A stretch of DNA of 64,000 bases from Streptosporangium amethystogenes (GTDB taxonomy: Bacteria; Actinomycetota; Actinomycetes; Streptosporangiales; Streptosporangiaceae): NCBI RefSeq assembly GCF_000721075.1, contig NZ_JOEQ01000029.1:1-64000 (forward strand), in the 5' to 3' direction. Below are positions 23,964-31,548 of the stretch, piece after piece. The first letter of the stretch is position 1. Each line of letters begins with the position of its first letter. Both the position numbers and the translations under genes were made by a program. Below the pieces are notes generated by a model. It made no database searches, was not told the DNA's origin, and saw only the letters and a program-made list of their open reading frames with translations.

Positions 23964-25055
23964 TCAGCCCTCGGGGAAGGTCGGGTGCGGGCCCAGGGCC
24001 CAGTACTCGTACAGGCCGTAACCGACGTGGCCGTCGTACTCGAAGCGGCCGACCGCGTCGACCAGGCCCCACATTGTGGCGGCGTCCTCCGGAAGGGTGT
24101 GGGTGACGCCCTGAACCACCGGTTCCGGCCCCTGGTACATGCCGTGCCTCCAGTCCGATTCCAGGCCATATCCGGTGCCCACCATCAGGTGCACCGGGAG
24201 GATCGGAGTGCAGTGCACGTCGAAGGGCTTGCCGCCCGGCGGAGAGAAGGAGATCGTCGCCTCTTGTACGTCCCGGGTGCCCTCCACATACGTCGGACGG
24301 TACTCGGGACGGCCGAGATACTCCTCCTCGCCCTGTCTCGGGGTGCCGAATCCCCAAACCCGCACCGCCTCCTCCAGCACCCGGCGGCCCTTCTCGTCCT
24401 CCTGGAGGATGCACAGGATGGCGTGGTCGTCGAACTGGATCGGGGTGTAGAGCCAGTAGAAGGTGCCGGCGTCGCGGGTCTGGATGCCGGGGGGCTCGGG
24501 CTCGCCGACCGGGCGGATGCCCCACGAGCGGTCCCGGGTGCCCTGCCAGCGGTCGGGGGTGACCTCGACGCGCTCGTCGCCGATCAGTATGTGCCCACTC
24601 CACCTGCCGGTCTGGGCCAGCCGGGAGGAGTCGAACACCACGCGCTCCTGCCGGCGTAGGAAGTGCCGGGGCTCCAGCGTGGCCGGGATGGTGCCCTCCC
24701 AGACGAGGTCGAAGGAGAGGCCGTGCTCGGTGGGGTCGAGCACCACCCGCAGCCGCCTGAGCCCCTCGATCACCTCGACCCGGAACGGGCCGACCCGCGT
24801 GTCCATCCGATCGTCGCCGAGCTCCCGGGAGGCGCGGACCACACGGTGCAGGTTCCGGTGGCGCACGCAGGCGAACGCGTCGGTGACCCCGAGGTTGGGA
24901 TACTGCCCGAGGCCGACGATGAGCATCAGCTCGTCGGATCCGGCGTGACAGTTGAAGTAGTACCGGTCGTAGAAGTTACGGTCCGAGGTCGTGACGTGCC
25001 GCATCACCTCGGGTGACTGGTGTACGGGATGGTCGTCGAGGGGCGACAGCGTCAT
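23964..25055 (-). CDS. AttH/CrtC-like (DUF7064/7065-type) protein
   Basis: A 363-residue soluble protein that resembles the lipocalin-like AttH/hydroxyneurosporene-synthase group with DUF7064/DUF7065 annotation. Features are YDRYYFNCHAGSDELMLIVGLGQYPN at the N-terminus, DLVWEGTIPATLEPRHF, the motif DRSWGIRPVGEPEPPG and TFYWLYTPIQFDDHAI. Such genes often sit in lipid or steroid catabolic loci, but the chemistry is not established. The ATG at 25055 follows AAGGAG. Upstream lie two TetR-type palindromes, one matching the KstR2 consensus. Assignment to the family is by pattern memory. Confidence 0.65.
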   Translation of the reverse strand: MTLSPLDDHPVHQSPEVMRHVTTSDRNFYDRYYFNCHAGSDELMLIVGLGQYPNLGVTDAFACVRHRNLHRVVRASRELGDDRMDTRVGPFRVEVIEGLRRLRVVLDPTEHGLSFDLVWEGTIPATLEPRHFLRRQERVVFDSSRLAQTGRWSGHILIGDERVEVTPDRWQGTRDRSWGIRPVGEPEPPGIQTRDAGTFYWLYTPIQFDDHAILCILQEDEKGRRVLEEAVRVWGFGTPRQGEEEYLGRPEYRPTYVEGTRDVQEATISFSPPGGKPFDVHCTPILPVHLMVGTGYGLESDWRHGMYQGPEPVVQGVTHTLPEDAATMWGLVDAVGRFEYDGHVGYGLYEYWALGPHPTFPEG

Positions 25056-25074
25056 CGGGTGCTCCTTCTGTCTC

Positions 25075-25101
25075 AGGAACACGTTCTAACAAGCGCTTGG
25101 T
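25075..25101 (-). promoter_or_regulatory. tandem TetR-type operators (KstR2-like and KstR-like)
   Basis: 25088-25101 reads AACAAGCGCTTGGT, an exact fit to the published KstR2 motif AnCAAGnnCTTGnT. Directly adjoining, 25075-25088 on the minus strand reads TAGAACGTGTTCCT, one base off the KstR motif TnnAACnnGTTnnA. They lie 20-46 bases upstream of the start codon at 25055, where a repressor would cover the promoter. Confidence 0.55.
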
Positions 25102-25128
25102 GAATCGGTCAATGGCGCGCGGTCCGCA

Positions 25129-25172
25129 CAGCGGTATGGCCCGCGCCTTCGAAGGCGCGGGCCATACCGCTG
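25129..25172 (-). terminator. 44-base perfect palindrome, terminator of the next gene
   Basis: The 44 bases are a perfect palindrome (22+22) centred on TTCGAA at 25148-25153. It lies 47 bases after the stop codon of the minus-strand gene ending at 25219 and would form a very stable hairpin in the transcript. Confidence 0.65.
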
Positions 25173-25218
25173 ACAGGTGACGCACGCCGTGGTCGGCCGA
25201 CCCGGGCACGTCATACCG

Positions 25219-25797
25219 CTAGGGCAGTTTCTTGGATGTGTGCTCCGCCCTGGCGTCGGCCCTGCCGCCGATCTCCTCGGCCTTCGACGTGGCGTCGTTC
25301 GTCACGTCGGAGGCCTTGCCCGCCGCCGCCTCCGTCTTGTGCCCCACCCATTGGGACGTGTCGGAGGTGCTGTCCTTCAGGGTGTCCGCCCACTGGTCGG
25401 CGTTCTTGCGGTACAGCGCGTAGCCCGCTGCGCCGATCGCGACGCCGGTGACCAGTAGAGCCATCGGCCATCCGCGGGACTTGGTGGGCTTGGGATCGAT
25501 CCTCGCGGCGGCCTGGGACAGCGCGGCGCTGAGTTTCGGCGCGAGTTGTTCCTCGATCGAGTGCGCGGCGGCGTCAAGCCTGGGTGCCGCCCACCCGCGT
25601 ACCACGATGATCTTCTCACCGGCCACGTTGCGAGCATGATCGGCCATCTCAAGGGCCTGGCCAGCTACGTCGCGGGCCTGGCCGGCCAGCGGGCTGACCC
25701 GATCCGCGACGAGGACAGCCTGAGCCTTCGCGTGGCGCAGTCGCCGTTCCGGAGCCACGATCTTCATGTGGCGCTTTCCAAACAGTGCTAGAGGCAC
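25219..25797 (-). CDS. membrane-anchored hypothetical protein with amphipathic helices
   Basis: A 192-residue protein with one membrane segment near the middle (WPMALLVTGVAIGAAGYALY). The N-terminal part is basic and helical (RRLRHAKAQAVLVADRVSPLAGQARDVAG). The C-terminal part resembles YtxH/LEA-like repeats rich in Ala, Lys, Asp and Ser (KTEAAAGKASDVTNDATSKAEEIGGRA). Proteins of this look occur near cyclophilin genes in actinobacteria; the function is unknown. The GTG at 25797 has GGGGAGG five bases upstream, which decides the start. Confidence 0.75.
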   Translation of the reverse strand: MPLALFGKRHMKIVAPERRLRHAKAQAVLVADRVSPLAGQARDVAGQALEMADHARNVAGEKIIVVRGWAAPRLDAAAHSIEEQLAPKLSAALSQAAARIDPKPTKSRGWPMALLVTGVAIGAAGYALYRKNADQWADTLKDSTSDTSQWVGHKTEAAAGKASDVTNDATSKAEEIGGRADARAEHTSKKLP

Positions 25798-25973
25798 AAC
25801 AACCTCCCCATTCGTTGGGGCCCCGTCGCCACCCCTTCCCGCTCGAAGGCGGCTCAATCATGACGGCCCGTGGGAGGATGCATGAGGGATCGGCTCCGGC
25901 CGAAATCGTCAAAGCGCCACAAAAGCAATACGTTGCATAGGCATTGCCACAACCTGAAGGGGGCAGTCCGATC

Positions 25974-26510
25974 ATGGCTGAGAAGTTGATCGCGAACCTC
26001 AACACCAATCGCGGAAGCGTGAAGGTCCAGCTCTTCCCGGACCACGCGCCCAAGACCGTGCGCAACTTCGTCGAGCTCGCCGAGGGCACCCGCGAGTGGG
26101 TGCACCCGGAGACCGGCCAGAAGTCCACCGCCAAGCTGTACGACGGCACCATCTTCCACCGGGTCATCTCGGGCTTCATGATCCAGGGCGGCGACCCGCT
26201 GGGTCAGGGGGTCGGCGGTCCCGGCTACAAGTTCGACGACGAGATCCACCCGGACCTCTACTTCAACCGTCCGTACCTGCTCGCCATGGCGAACGCGGGC
26301 GTCCAGATGGGCCGCGGCACCAACGGCTCCCAGTTCTTCATCACCGTGGTGCCCACGCCGCACCTGAACGGCAAGCACACCATCTTCGGTGAGGTGATCG
26401 AGGGTCAGGACGTCGTGGACGCCATCGCCAAGACCGACACCGACGCCCGCGACCGTCCCACCGAGCCGGTGGTCCTGGAGTCGGTGACCATCGAACGCGT
26501 GCAGAGCTGA
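25974..26510 (+). CDS. ppiA: peptidyl-prolyl cis-trans isomerase, cyclophilin type
   Basis: A 178-residue cytosolic cyclophilin without a signal peptide. Catalytic landmarks are FHRVISGFMIQGGDP (the Arg that polarises the prolyl bond) and NGSQFFIT, with HLNGKHTIFGEV closing the active site. It speeds proline isomerisation during protein folding. The ATG follows a GAAGGGGG site. The gene order cyclophilin-rhomboid-CrgA is conserved near the origin in actinobacteria. Confidence 0.95.
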   Translation: MAEKLIANLNTNRGSVKVQLFPDHAPKTVRNFVELAEGTREWVHPETGQKSTAKLYDGTIFHRVISGFMIQGGDPLGQGVGGPGYKFDDEIHPDLYFNRPYLLAMANAGVQMGRGTNGSQFFITVVPTPHLNGKHTIFGEVIEGQDVVDAIAKTDTDARDRPTEPVVLESVTIERVQS

Positions 26511-26519
26511 TCTCTCGCC

Positions 26520-26544
26520 CGGCGGCCTCCCATGGAGGCCGCCG
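26520..26544 (+). terminator. hairpin after the cyclophilin gene
   Basis: An 11 bp GC-rich perfect stem (26520-26530 with 26534-26544) lies ten bases after the cyclophilin stop codon. Confidence 0.65.
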
Positions 26545-26661
26545 TTCGCGTCTCCGGCCGAGGTCGTTCAGCTGCCGTTTATGGGTGTACGGGCACTCGG
26601 GATCGTGAATAGGCTGGCAGTCTGGGGATAACAGAACGCGCGAAGGGGCCAGCCACAGACC

Positions 26662-27537
26662 ATGACCACCCAGCCGTCCAGCGACCCCAACACCGTTGTT
26701 CCCAACTGCTACCGGCATCCGGGACGGGAGACCTACGTCCGCTGCCAGCGCTGTGAGCGCCCCATCTGCCCCGACTGCATGCGCGAGGCCTCGGTGGGCT
26801 TCCAGTGCCCCGAGTGCGTGGCGGAGGGCAACAGGGGCATGCGGCAGGCACAGTCGGTGTTCGGCGGCCAGGCGGTCGTCACGCCCCGGGTCACCTGGGC
26901 GCTGCTGGTTCTCAACGTCCTGGCCTACTTCGCCGAGACCGTGCGCACCGACTGGGTGCTGGACAACTTCGCGATGAACTCCTTCGCCGTCGCCTACGAC
27001 GGTGAGTGGTGGCGCCTGATCACCGGGGCCTCCCTGCACATGCCGCTCGGCGGTGGTGGCTGGGCCCTGACCCACATCGTGTTCAACATGTGGGCCCTCT
27101 ACGCCATCGGCCCGGAGCTGGAGCGGCGCCTCGGCTCGGCCAGGTTCCTGGTGCTCTATCTCCTCGCGGCGCTCGGCGGGTCCGTGGCGGTCTACCTGTT
27201 CGGCATCGCCGCGGTCGGTGCCTCGGGTGCGATCTACGGCATGTTCGGCGCGCTGTTCGTGCTCGGCAGGAAGCTCGGCTACAACGTCCAGGGTGTGCTC
27301 TGGCTGATCGGCATCAACGCGGTGATCACCTTCGTGATCCCCGGCATCAGCTGGCAGGGACACCTTGGCGGCCTGATCGCCGGCTCCCTGGTCGCGGCGG
27401 TGTTCGCCTTCGCTCCGGCTAAGAGCCGCGACGCCGTCCAGTGGGGAGGTTGCGCGGCGATGCTGGTCGTTCTGGTCGCGCTGGTGCTGGCGTTGCCGCC
27501 GTTCGCCCTCCAGGCCGAACTCGGCATCTACGGTTGA
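26662..27537 (+). CDS. rhomboid intramembrane protease with N-terminal zinc-binding domain
   Basis: A 291-residue membrane protease. Residues 16-52 form a B-box-like zinc site (C16, H19, C28, C31, C36, C39, C49, C52). Six or seven helices follow with the rhomboid catalytic dyad S188 (GASGAIYG) and H234 (WQGHLGGLIAG), and the supporting HIVFN motif (H138, N142). It cleaves transmembrane substrates within the bilayer; none is known here. The zinc domain is typical of actinobacterial rhomboids and may bind substrate or nucleotide-free partners. The ATG at 26662 is preceded by GCGAAGGGG. Confidence 0.93.
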   Translation: MTTQPSSDPNTVVPNCYRHPGRETYVRCQRCERPICPDCMREASVGFQCPECVAEGNRGMRQAQSVFGGQAVVTPRVTWALLVLNVLAYFAETVRTDWVLDNFAMNSFAVAYDGEWWRLITGASLHMPLGGGGWALTHIVFNMWALYAIGPELERRLGSARFLVLYLLAALGGSVAVYLFGIAAVGASGAIYGMFGALFVLGRKLGYNVQGVLWLIGINAVITFVIPGISWQGHLGGLIAGSLVAAVFAFAPAKSRDAVQWGGCAAMLVVLVALVLALPPFALQAELGIYG

Positions 27538-27538
27538 T

Positions 27539-27567
27539 CCACACCCTGATGCTTCCCCAGGGTGTGG
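27539..27567. terminator. hairpin between rhomboid and crgA
   Basis: A 10 bp stem (27539-27548 with 27558-27567) and a nine-base loop separate two convergent genes and can serve both. Confidence 0.6.
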
Positions 27568-27586
27568 ATAATGCCTGTGGAAAAGG

Positions 27587-27832
27587 CTAACGCCAGCGGG
27601 TGGACAGGATCACACCGAGGATGATGAAGGCGAACCCGACCAGCAGGTTCCAGTTCTGGAGGGCACCGAGAACGGGCGCGGTGGGTGCCACGTAGTAGAC
27701 GGCGATCCACAGGATGCCGATGATCCAGCAGGTCACCATGACCGGCGCCAACCAGCGCGGGCTGATCTTGATCTGCTGTGAGGTCTGCGGCGGGGTGTAG
27801 ACCGGCTTCTTGCGAGTCTTGGGCTTGGGCAC
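27587..27832 (-). CDS. crgA: cell division protein CrgA
   Basis: The 81-residue protein has the CrgA plan: a basic, Pro-rich N-terminus (MPKPKTRKKPVYTPP), a conserved SPRWLAPVMVTCWIIGILWIAVYY first helix, a short loop and a second helix (NWNLLVGFAFIILGVILSTRWR). CrgA is a membrane component of the divisome that helps recruit septal peptidoglycan enzymes and restrains Z-ring formation in sporulating actinobacteria. The position next to rhomboid and sortase genes is the usual one. Confidence 0.95.
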   Translation of the reverse strand: MPKPKTRKKPVYTPPQTSQQIKISPRWLAPVMVTCWIIGILWIAVYYVAPTAPVLGALQNWNLLVGFAFIILGVILSTRWR

Positions 27833-28045
27833 TGGGGTTCTTCTCCTGCGTCAACCCTGCGCGATCCGGATCGTGCGCAGGCCATGTCGATTAGCGTAGT
27901 CGCTGGTGGGTGAAGTCCCGTGTAAGGATAGTCCGCGCAGGTGGGCCATGGCGATTCCGTGAGGCACCATACTGCGGCAAATGTTCTGCCGGACCCGTGA
28001 TCCGGTCCTGCCGGGCGGAGTGTCCCGTCACTAGCCTTGACCTTC

Positions 28046-28678
28046 GTGAGAGCCGCGTTGAGGGTCATGGGCGATCTGAGCATCACCGCGGGCCTGGTCA
28101 TCCTGCTCTTCTGCGCCTACCTGTTGTGGGGCACCGGCTCCTACACCGCGGAGCAGCAGGTGCTGTTGCAAAGGCAGCTCATCGAGGGTGGGAAGGCCGG
28201 CCGGGGGCACGGGCCCGGCCCGGTTCGGCTGGGCGGGGCGGTCGCGCTGCTGTCGATTCCCAGGCTCGGCGACGACTACCGGTACGCCGTGGTGGAGGGC
28301 GTCGACCAGGACCGGCTACGGATGGGACCGGGCCACTACCCCGGAACCGCCATGCCAGGAAAAATCGGTAATTTCGTTCTTTCGGGCCATCGGACCACCT
28401 ATGCCGCTCCGTTCGGCCGGATCGACGAGCTCCAGCGGGGCGATCGCATCGTGGTCGACGCCCGCGAGGCCCGCTACACCTACCGGGTCACCGGCAGGCG
28501 CGTCGTCGACCCCACCGAGCTCGGCGTCATCGCCCCGGTCCCCGACCAGCCGGGAAAGACACCGACCAGGGCGACGATCACCCTGTCCACCTGCCACCCG
28601 AGGTACTCGGCCGCCCAGCGGCTCGTCGTCTTCGGCGCGCTGGACCAGAGCCAGGACCGCCTCAAACGACCCGAATAG
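28046..28678 (+). CDS. class E sortase
   Basis: A 210-residue cell-wall sortase: N-terminal membrane anchor (about 10-28) and a sortase barrel with H115 (LSGHRTT), C183 in TLSTCHP and a following Arg (R186 or R192). Class E sortases attach LAxTG-type proteins to peptidoglycan in actinobacteria; no such substrate gene is in this window. I prefer the GTG at 28046: a TAGCCT box eight bases upstream suggests a leaderless or near-leaderless transcript; a TTG at 28037 is possible. It begins a unit with the small membrane gene and trpG. Confidence 0.93.
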   Translation: MRAALRVMGDLSITAGLVILLFCAYLLWGTGSYTAEQQVLLQRQLIEGGKAGRGHGPGPVRLGGAVALLSIPRLGDDYRYAVVEGVDQDRLRMGPGHYPGTAMPGKIGNFVLSGHRTTYAAPFGRIDELQRGDRIVVDAREARYTYRVTGRRVVDPTELGVIAPVPDQPGKTPTRATITLSTCHPRYSAAQRLVVFGALDQSQDRLKRPE

Positions 28679-28717
28679 CCTCAAAGACCAACCCCGACAA
28701 CTCGGAGAAGGAGTCTC

Positions 28718-28876
28718 GTGTACGGCTGGATCTGGCGGCTGCTTCCCGGAAACCTCGCGGTCAGGGTGTTCACCGCCGCCGTACTGGTCGGTCTGGTCGC
28801 GGCCGTACTCTGGTATGTCGTGTTCCCCTGGATCGAACCCCGCATCTCCCTCGACATGGCCGGCGTGGGCCCATGA
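28718..28876 (+). CDS. 52-residue membrane protein between sortase and trpG
   Basis: A short gene starting at a GTG with a strong GGAGAAGGAG site. The protein has one long hydrophobic helix (NLAVRVFTAAVLVGLVAAVL, then WYVVFPW) and an acidic, probably external tail. Its last codons overlap the next start (ATGA), so translation is coupled to the amidotransferase gene. Similar short proteins follow the sortase gene in related actinobacteria; the function is unknown. Confidence 0.8.
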   Translation: MYGWIWRLLPGNLAVRVFTAAVLVGLVAAVLWYVVFPWIEPRISLDMAGVGP

Positions 28877-29445
28877 GCCGCGTCCTGGTCGTGGACAACC
28901 ACGACAGCTTCGTCCACACCATCGTCCAGTACCTCCGTGAGCTCGGCGCCACCTGCGACGTGCGACCGCGTGACCAGGTCAGGGTGGAGGACGCCGCCGG
29001 CTTCGACGGGGTTCTGATCAGCCCCGGCCCCGGCACCCCGGAGAGCGCGGGCGTGAGCGTCCCGCTCGTCGGCTACTGCGAGGCCCACGGCATTCCGCTA
29101 CTCGGCGTCTGCCTGGGGCACCAGGCCATCGCCATCGCTCACGGCGCGACCGTCTCGCGAGCCCCCGAACTGGTGCACGGCCGCACCAGCGCGATCACGC
29201 ACGACGGGCGCGGCGTCTTCGCCGGCCTGCCGTCGCCGGCGACCATGACGCGCTACCACTCGCTGGCCGTCCTGCCCGAGACGGTTCCTGAGATCCTTGA
29301 GGTGACCGCGACCACCGGTGACGGCGTGATCATGGGCCTGCGCCACCGTACGGCCCCCGTCGAGGGTGTGCAGTTCCACCCCGAGTCGGTGATCTCCCAG
29401 CACGGTCATCGGCTGCTCGGAAACTGGCTGGAAAGATTGGTGTAA
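28873..29445 (+). CDS. pabA: glutamine amidotransferase subunit TrpG/PabA
   Basis: A 190-residue class I glutamine amidotransferase. It has LISPGPGTPESAG (oxyanion region), nucleophile C80 in GVCLGHQAIA and the His-Glu pair in GVQFHPES. It passes ammonia from glutamine to chorismate with a large subunit, giving either anthranilate (TrpG) or aminodeoxychorismate for folate (PabA). No trp or pab partner is nearby, so the two cannot be separated by context; the locus next to pknB is usually annotated pabA/trpG. Confidence 0.93.
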   Translation: MSRVLVVDNHDSFVHTIVQYLRELGATCDVRPRDQVRVEDAAGFDGVLISPGPGTPESAGVSVPLVGYCEAHGIPLLGVCLGHQAIAIAHGATVSRAPELVHGRTSAITHDGRGVFAGLPSPATMTRYHSLAVLPETVPEILEVTATTGDGVIMGLRHRTAPVEGVQFHPESVISQHGHRLLGNWLERLV

Positions 29446-29476
29446 CGCGGCGCCCTTCCTGGGCGATTGACCAGTG

Positions 29477-29517
29477 AGAGTCCTTCCGCCATCGCCCCCG
29501 AGTGGCGGAAGGACTCT
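29477..29517 (+). terminator. terminator of the sortase-pabA unit
   Basis: A perfect 15 bp stem (29477-29491 with 29503-29517) and an 11-base loop lie 31 bases after the pabA stop codon. Confidence 0.75.
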
Positions 29518-29570
29518 TCCCCGTTTCCGGCCTCTCGGATGGGCGATGCCGGAAGGTCACGGGAAACGAG

Positions 29571-29598
29571 GAAGGCCCCCGCGATCGCGAGGGCCTTC
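29571..29598 (-). terminator. terminator after pknB
   Basis: GAAGGCCC and GGGCCTTC form an 8 bp outer stem around CGCGATCGCG, itself a palindrome, 15 bases after the pknB stop. On the minus strand it is followed by a CTCGTTTCC stretch. It ends the seven-gene signalling operon. Confidence 0.65.
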
Positions 29599-29612
29599 TC
29601 ATGTGTTCCGGG

Positions 29613-31475
29613 TCAGGTCCCGTCGGGGGGCGACTCGTCGAAGATGGTGCCGTCGTCGGGCTCCGTGGGCGTGTCGTCCGTCGGCTCGTCGGGAATGGTC
29701 GGCTCGTCGGACGGGTAGGTCGGCTGCTGGGTCGGCTCGGGCGCCTGCCCGCTCGACACGATCAGCGTGATCGTCGTCCCCGGCTGGTACTTGCCGCCCG
29801 CCTCGGGAGACTGGCTCAGCACGGTGTCCTTGGGCAGGTCACTCGGCTGCTCGACGATCTTCCACTTGAAACCCGCCTCCTTGAGCGTGTTCTTGGCGTC
29901 CCCGATGGTGAGGTTGGTCACGCCCGGAACCTCCACCGCCTCCTTGGGCACGTAGATTCGCACGGTGCTGCCCTTGGTGGCCTTCTTGCCCGCCTCGGGC
30001 AGGGTCTCGAAGACGATGCCCTGCTTCCGGATGGAGGGCTTGCTCTGCAGGCTGACCTCGAAACCGGCCTCCTTGAGGGCCGCCTTGGCGTCCTCCACGG
30101 TCATGTTGAGCACGGAGGGCACCTCGACCTTCTCGATGCCCTTGGAGACCTTGAGCGTCACCTCGGAGTCCTTCTCCACCTCGGTGTCGGCCGCCGGTTC
30201 GGTGTCGATCACCGAACCCTTCGGTATCTCCTCGTCGAACGCCTGGACCGTCTTCACCTTCAGGCCGAGGTCCGTCAGCGCCTTGGTCGCCGCCTCCATG
30301 GTCTGCGAGGCCAGCGGAGGGATCTTCACCTTGCCCGAGGCGACGGTGGTGCCGGGAGAGCTGAGGAACATGTAGCCCACGCCGACGAAGGCACCGATGA
30401 CCAGCAGGGGGATGAGGATCCACGCCGCGGTCTTGACCGCGGTGTTGCTGCTCTGCTGTCGGCGCCGACCGCGCTCGCCGGTGCGCCCGCCCCCCTCCTC
30501 GCCGTACTCGTACGCCGGGACGGCGGTGGTGCGCTGGGTGGCCGGGCCGCCGGGCCCGGGAGCCTGCATCGTCCGGGTGGCCGAGCCGTAGTTGGTGGAA
30601 ATGGCCATGGTCTGGGCGTCCGTCGGGATGCCGGACATCGCCCGCTGGATGTCGGCCCGCATCTCCCCGGCACTCTGGTAACGGTGCGCCGGGTCCTTGG
30701 CCATCGCCTTGAGCACGATGGCATCGGCCCACTGGGGGATGTCGGGGTCGATCTGCGACGGAGGGATCGGCTCCTCGCGTACATGCTGGTAGGCGATCGC
30801 GACGGGCGAGTCGCCGGTGAACGGAGGCTGTCCGGTCAGCAGCTCGTACAGCACACAACCGGTGGAGTAGAGGTCGCTGCGGGCGTCGACCCGCTCGCCC
30901 CTGGCCTGTTCCGGCGAGAGGTACTGGGCGGTGCCGATCACCTGGGCGGTCTGTGTCATGGTCGCGGCCGAGTCGGCCATCGCGCGGGCGATGCCGAAGT
31001 CCATGACCTTGACGTCGCCGTTGCGAGTGATCATGATGTTCGCCGGTTTGATGTCCCGGTGAACGATGCCGCCACGGTGGCTGTAGTCCAGCGCCCGAAG
31101 GATCCCGTCGACCAGTTCGGCGGCACGTTCGGGCAGCAACCGCCGGTCGGCCCGGAGCAGGTCGCGCAGCGTGCGGCCGTCGACGTACTCCATCACGATG
31201 TAGGGAACGGGCGCACCCTCTGAGACGTCCTCGCCGGTGTCGTAGACCGCGACGATGGACGGGTGGTTCAGTGACGCGGCGGACTGAGCCTCCCGGCGGA
31301 ACCGCGCCTGGAAGATGTGATCCCTGGCCAGGTCCGCGCGGAGGGTCTTGATGGCGACGATCCGATCCAGCCGGATGTCTCGGGCGCGATAGACCTCGGC
31401 CATGCCGCCACGCCCGACGACGCCGTCAAGCTCGTAGCGATCGCCGAGGCGTCGGGGCTGAGTCATTTCCTGCAC
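29613..31475 (-). CDS. pknB: Ser/Thr protein kinase PknB with three PASTA domains
   Basis: A 620-residue receptor kinase. The N-terminal kinase domain (13-285) has the P-loop GRGGMAEVY, catalytic K43, HRDIKPAN (D141), DFG (D159) and the activation-loop threonines T172, T174 and T176 before GTAQYLSPEQ. A juxtamembrane linker leads to a transmembrane helix (about 349-372). Outside are three PASTA domains (381-445, 447-510, 512-575), one fewer than in mycobacterial PknB, and an acidic Pro/Thr tail. It senses muropeptides or lipid II and phosphorylates cell-wall and division proteins. GTG at 31475 or ATG at 31466 may start it. Last gene of the operon. Confidence 0.96.
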   Translation of the reverse strand: MQEMTQPRRLGDRYELDGVVGRGGMAEVYRARDIRLDRIVAIKTLRADLARDHIFQARFRREAQSAASLNHPSIVAVYDTGEDVSEGAPVPYIVMEYVDGRTLRDLLRADRRLLPERAAELVDGILRALDYSHRGGIVHRDIKPANIMITRNGDVKVMDFGIARAMADSAATMTQTAQVIGTAQYLSPEQARGERVDARSDLYSTGCVLYELLTGQPPFTGDSPVAIAYQHVREEPIPPSQIDPDIPQWADAIVLKAMAKDPAHRYQSAGEMRADIQRAMSGIPTDAQTMAISTNYGSATRTMQAPGPGGPATQRTTAVPAYEYGEEGGGRTGERGRRRQQSSNTAVKTAAWILIPLLVIGAFVGVGYMFLSSPGTTVASGKVKIPPLASQTMEAATKALTDLGLKVKTVQAFDEEIPKGSVIDTEPAADTEVEKDSEVTLKVSKGIEKVEVPSVLNMTVEDAKAALKEAGFEVSLQSKPSIRKQGIVFETLPEAGKKATKGSTVRIYVPKEAVEVPGVTNLTIGDAKNTLKEAGFKWKIVEQPSDLPKDTVLSQSPEAGGKYQPGTTITLIVSSGQAPEPTQQPTYPSDEPTIPDEPTDDTPTEPDDGTIFDESPPDGT

Positions 31476-31548
31476 TGTCCCTTACCGTTCATCTTGGGTG
31501 CCGGTGGGCTCTTGGGCCACCGGTGTCCATCATCGACCCGTTGCCGCA

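Noticed and set aside
29502..31223. 573-codon plus-strand frame opposite pknB
   Set aside because: Antisense shadow with Gly/Arg/Leu/His bias and no recognisable domain.
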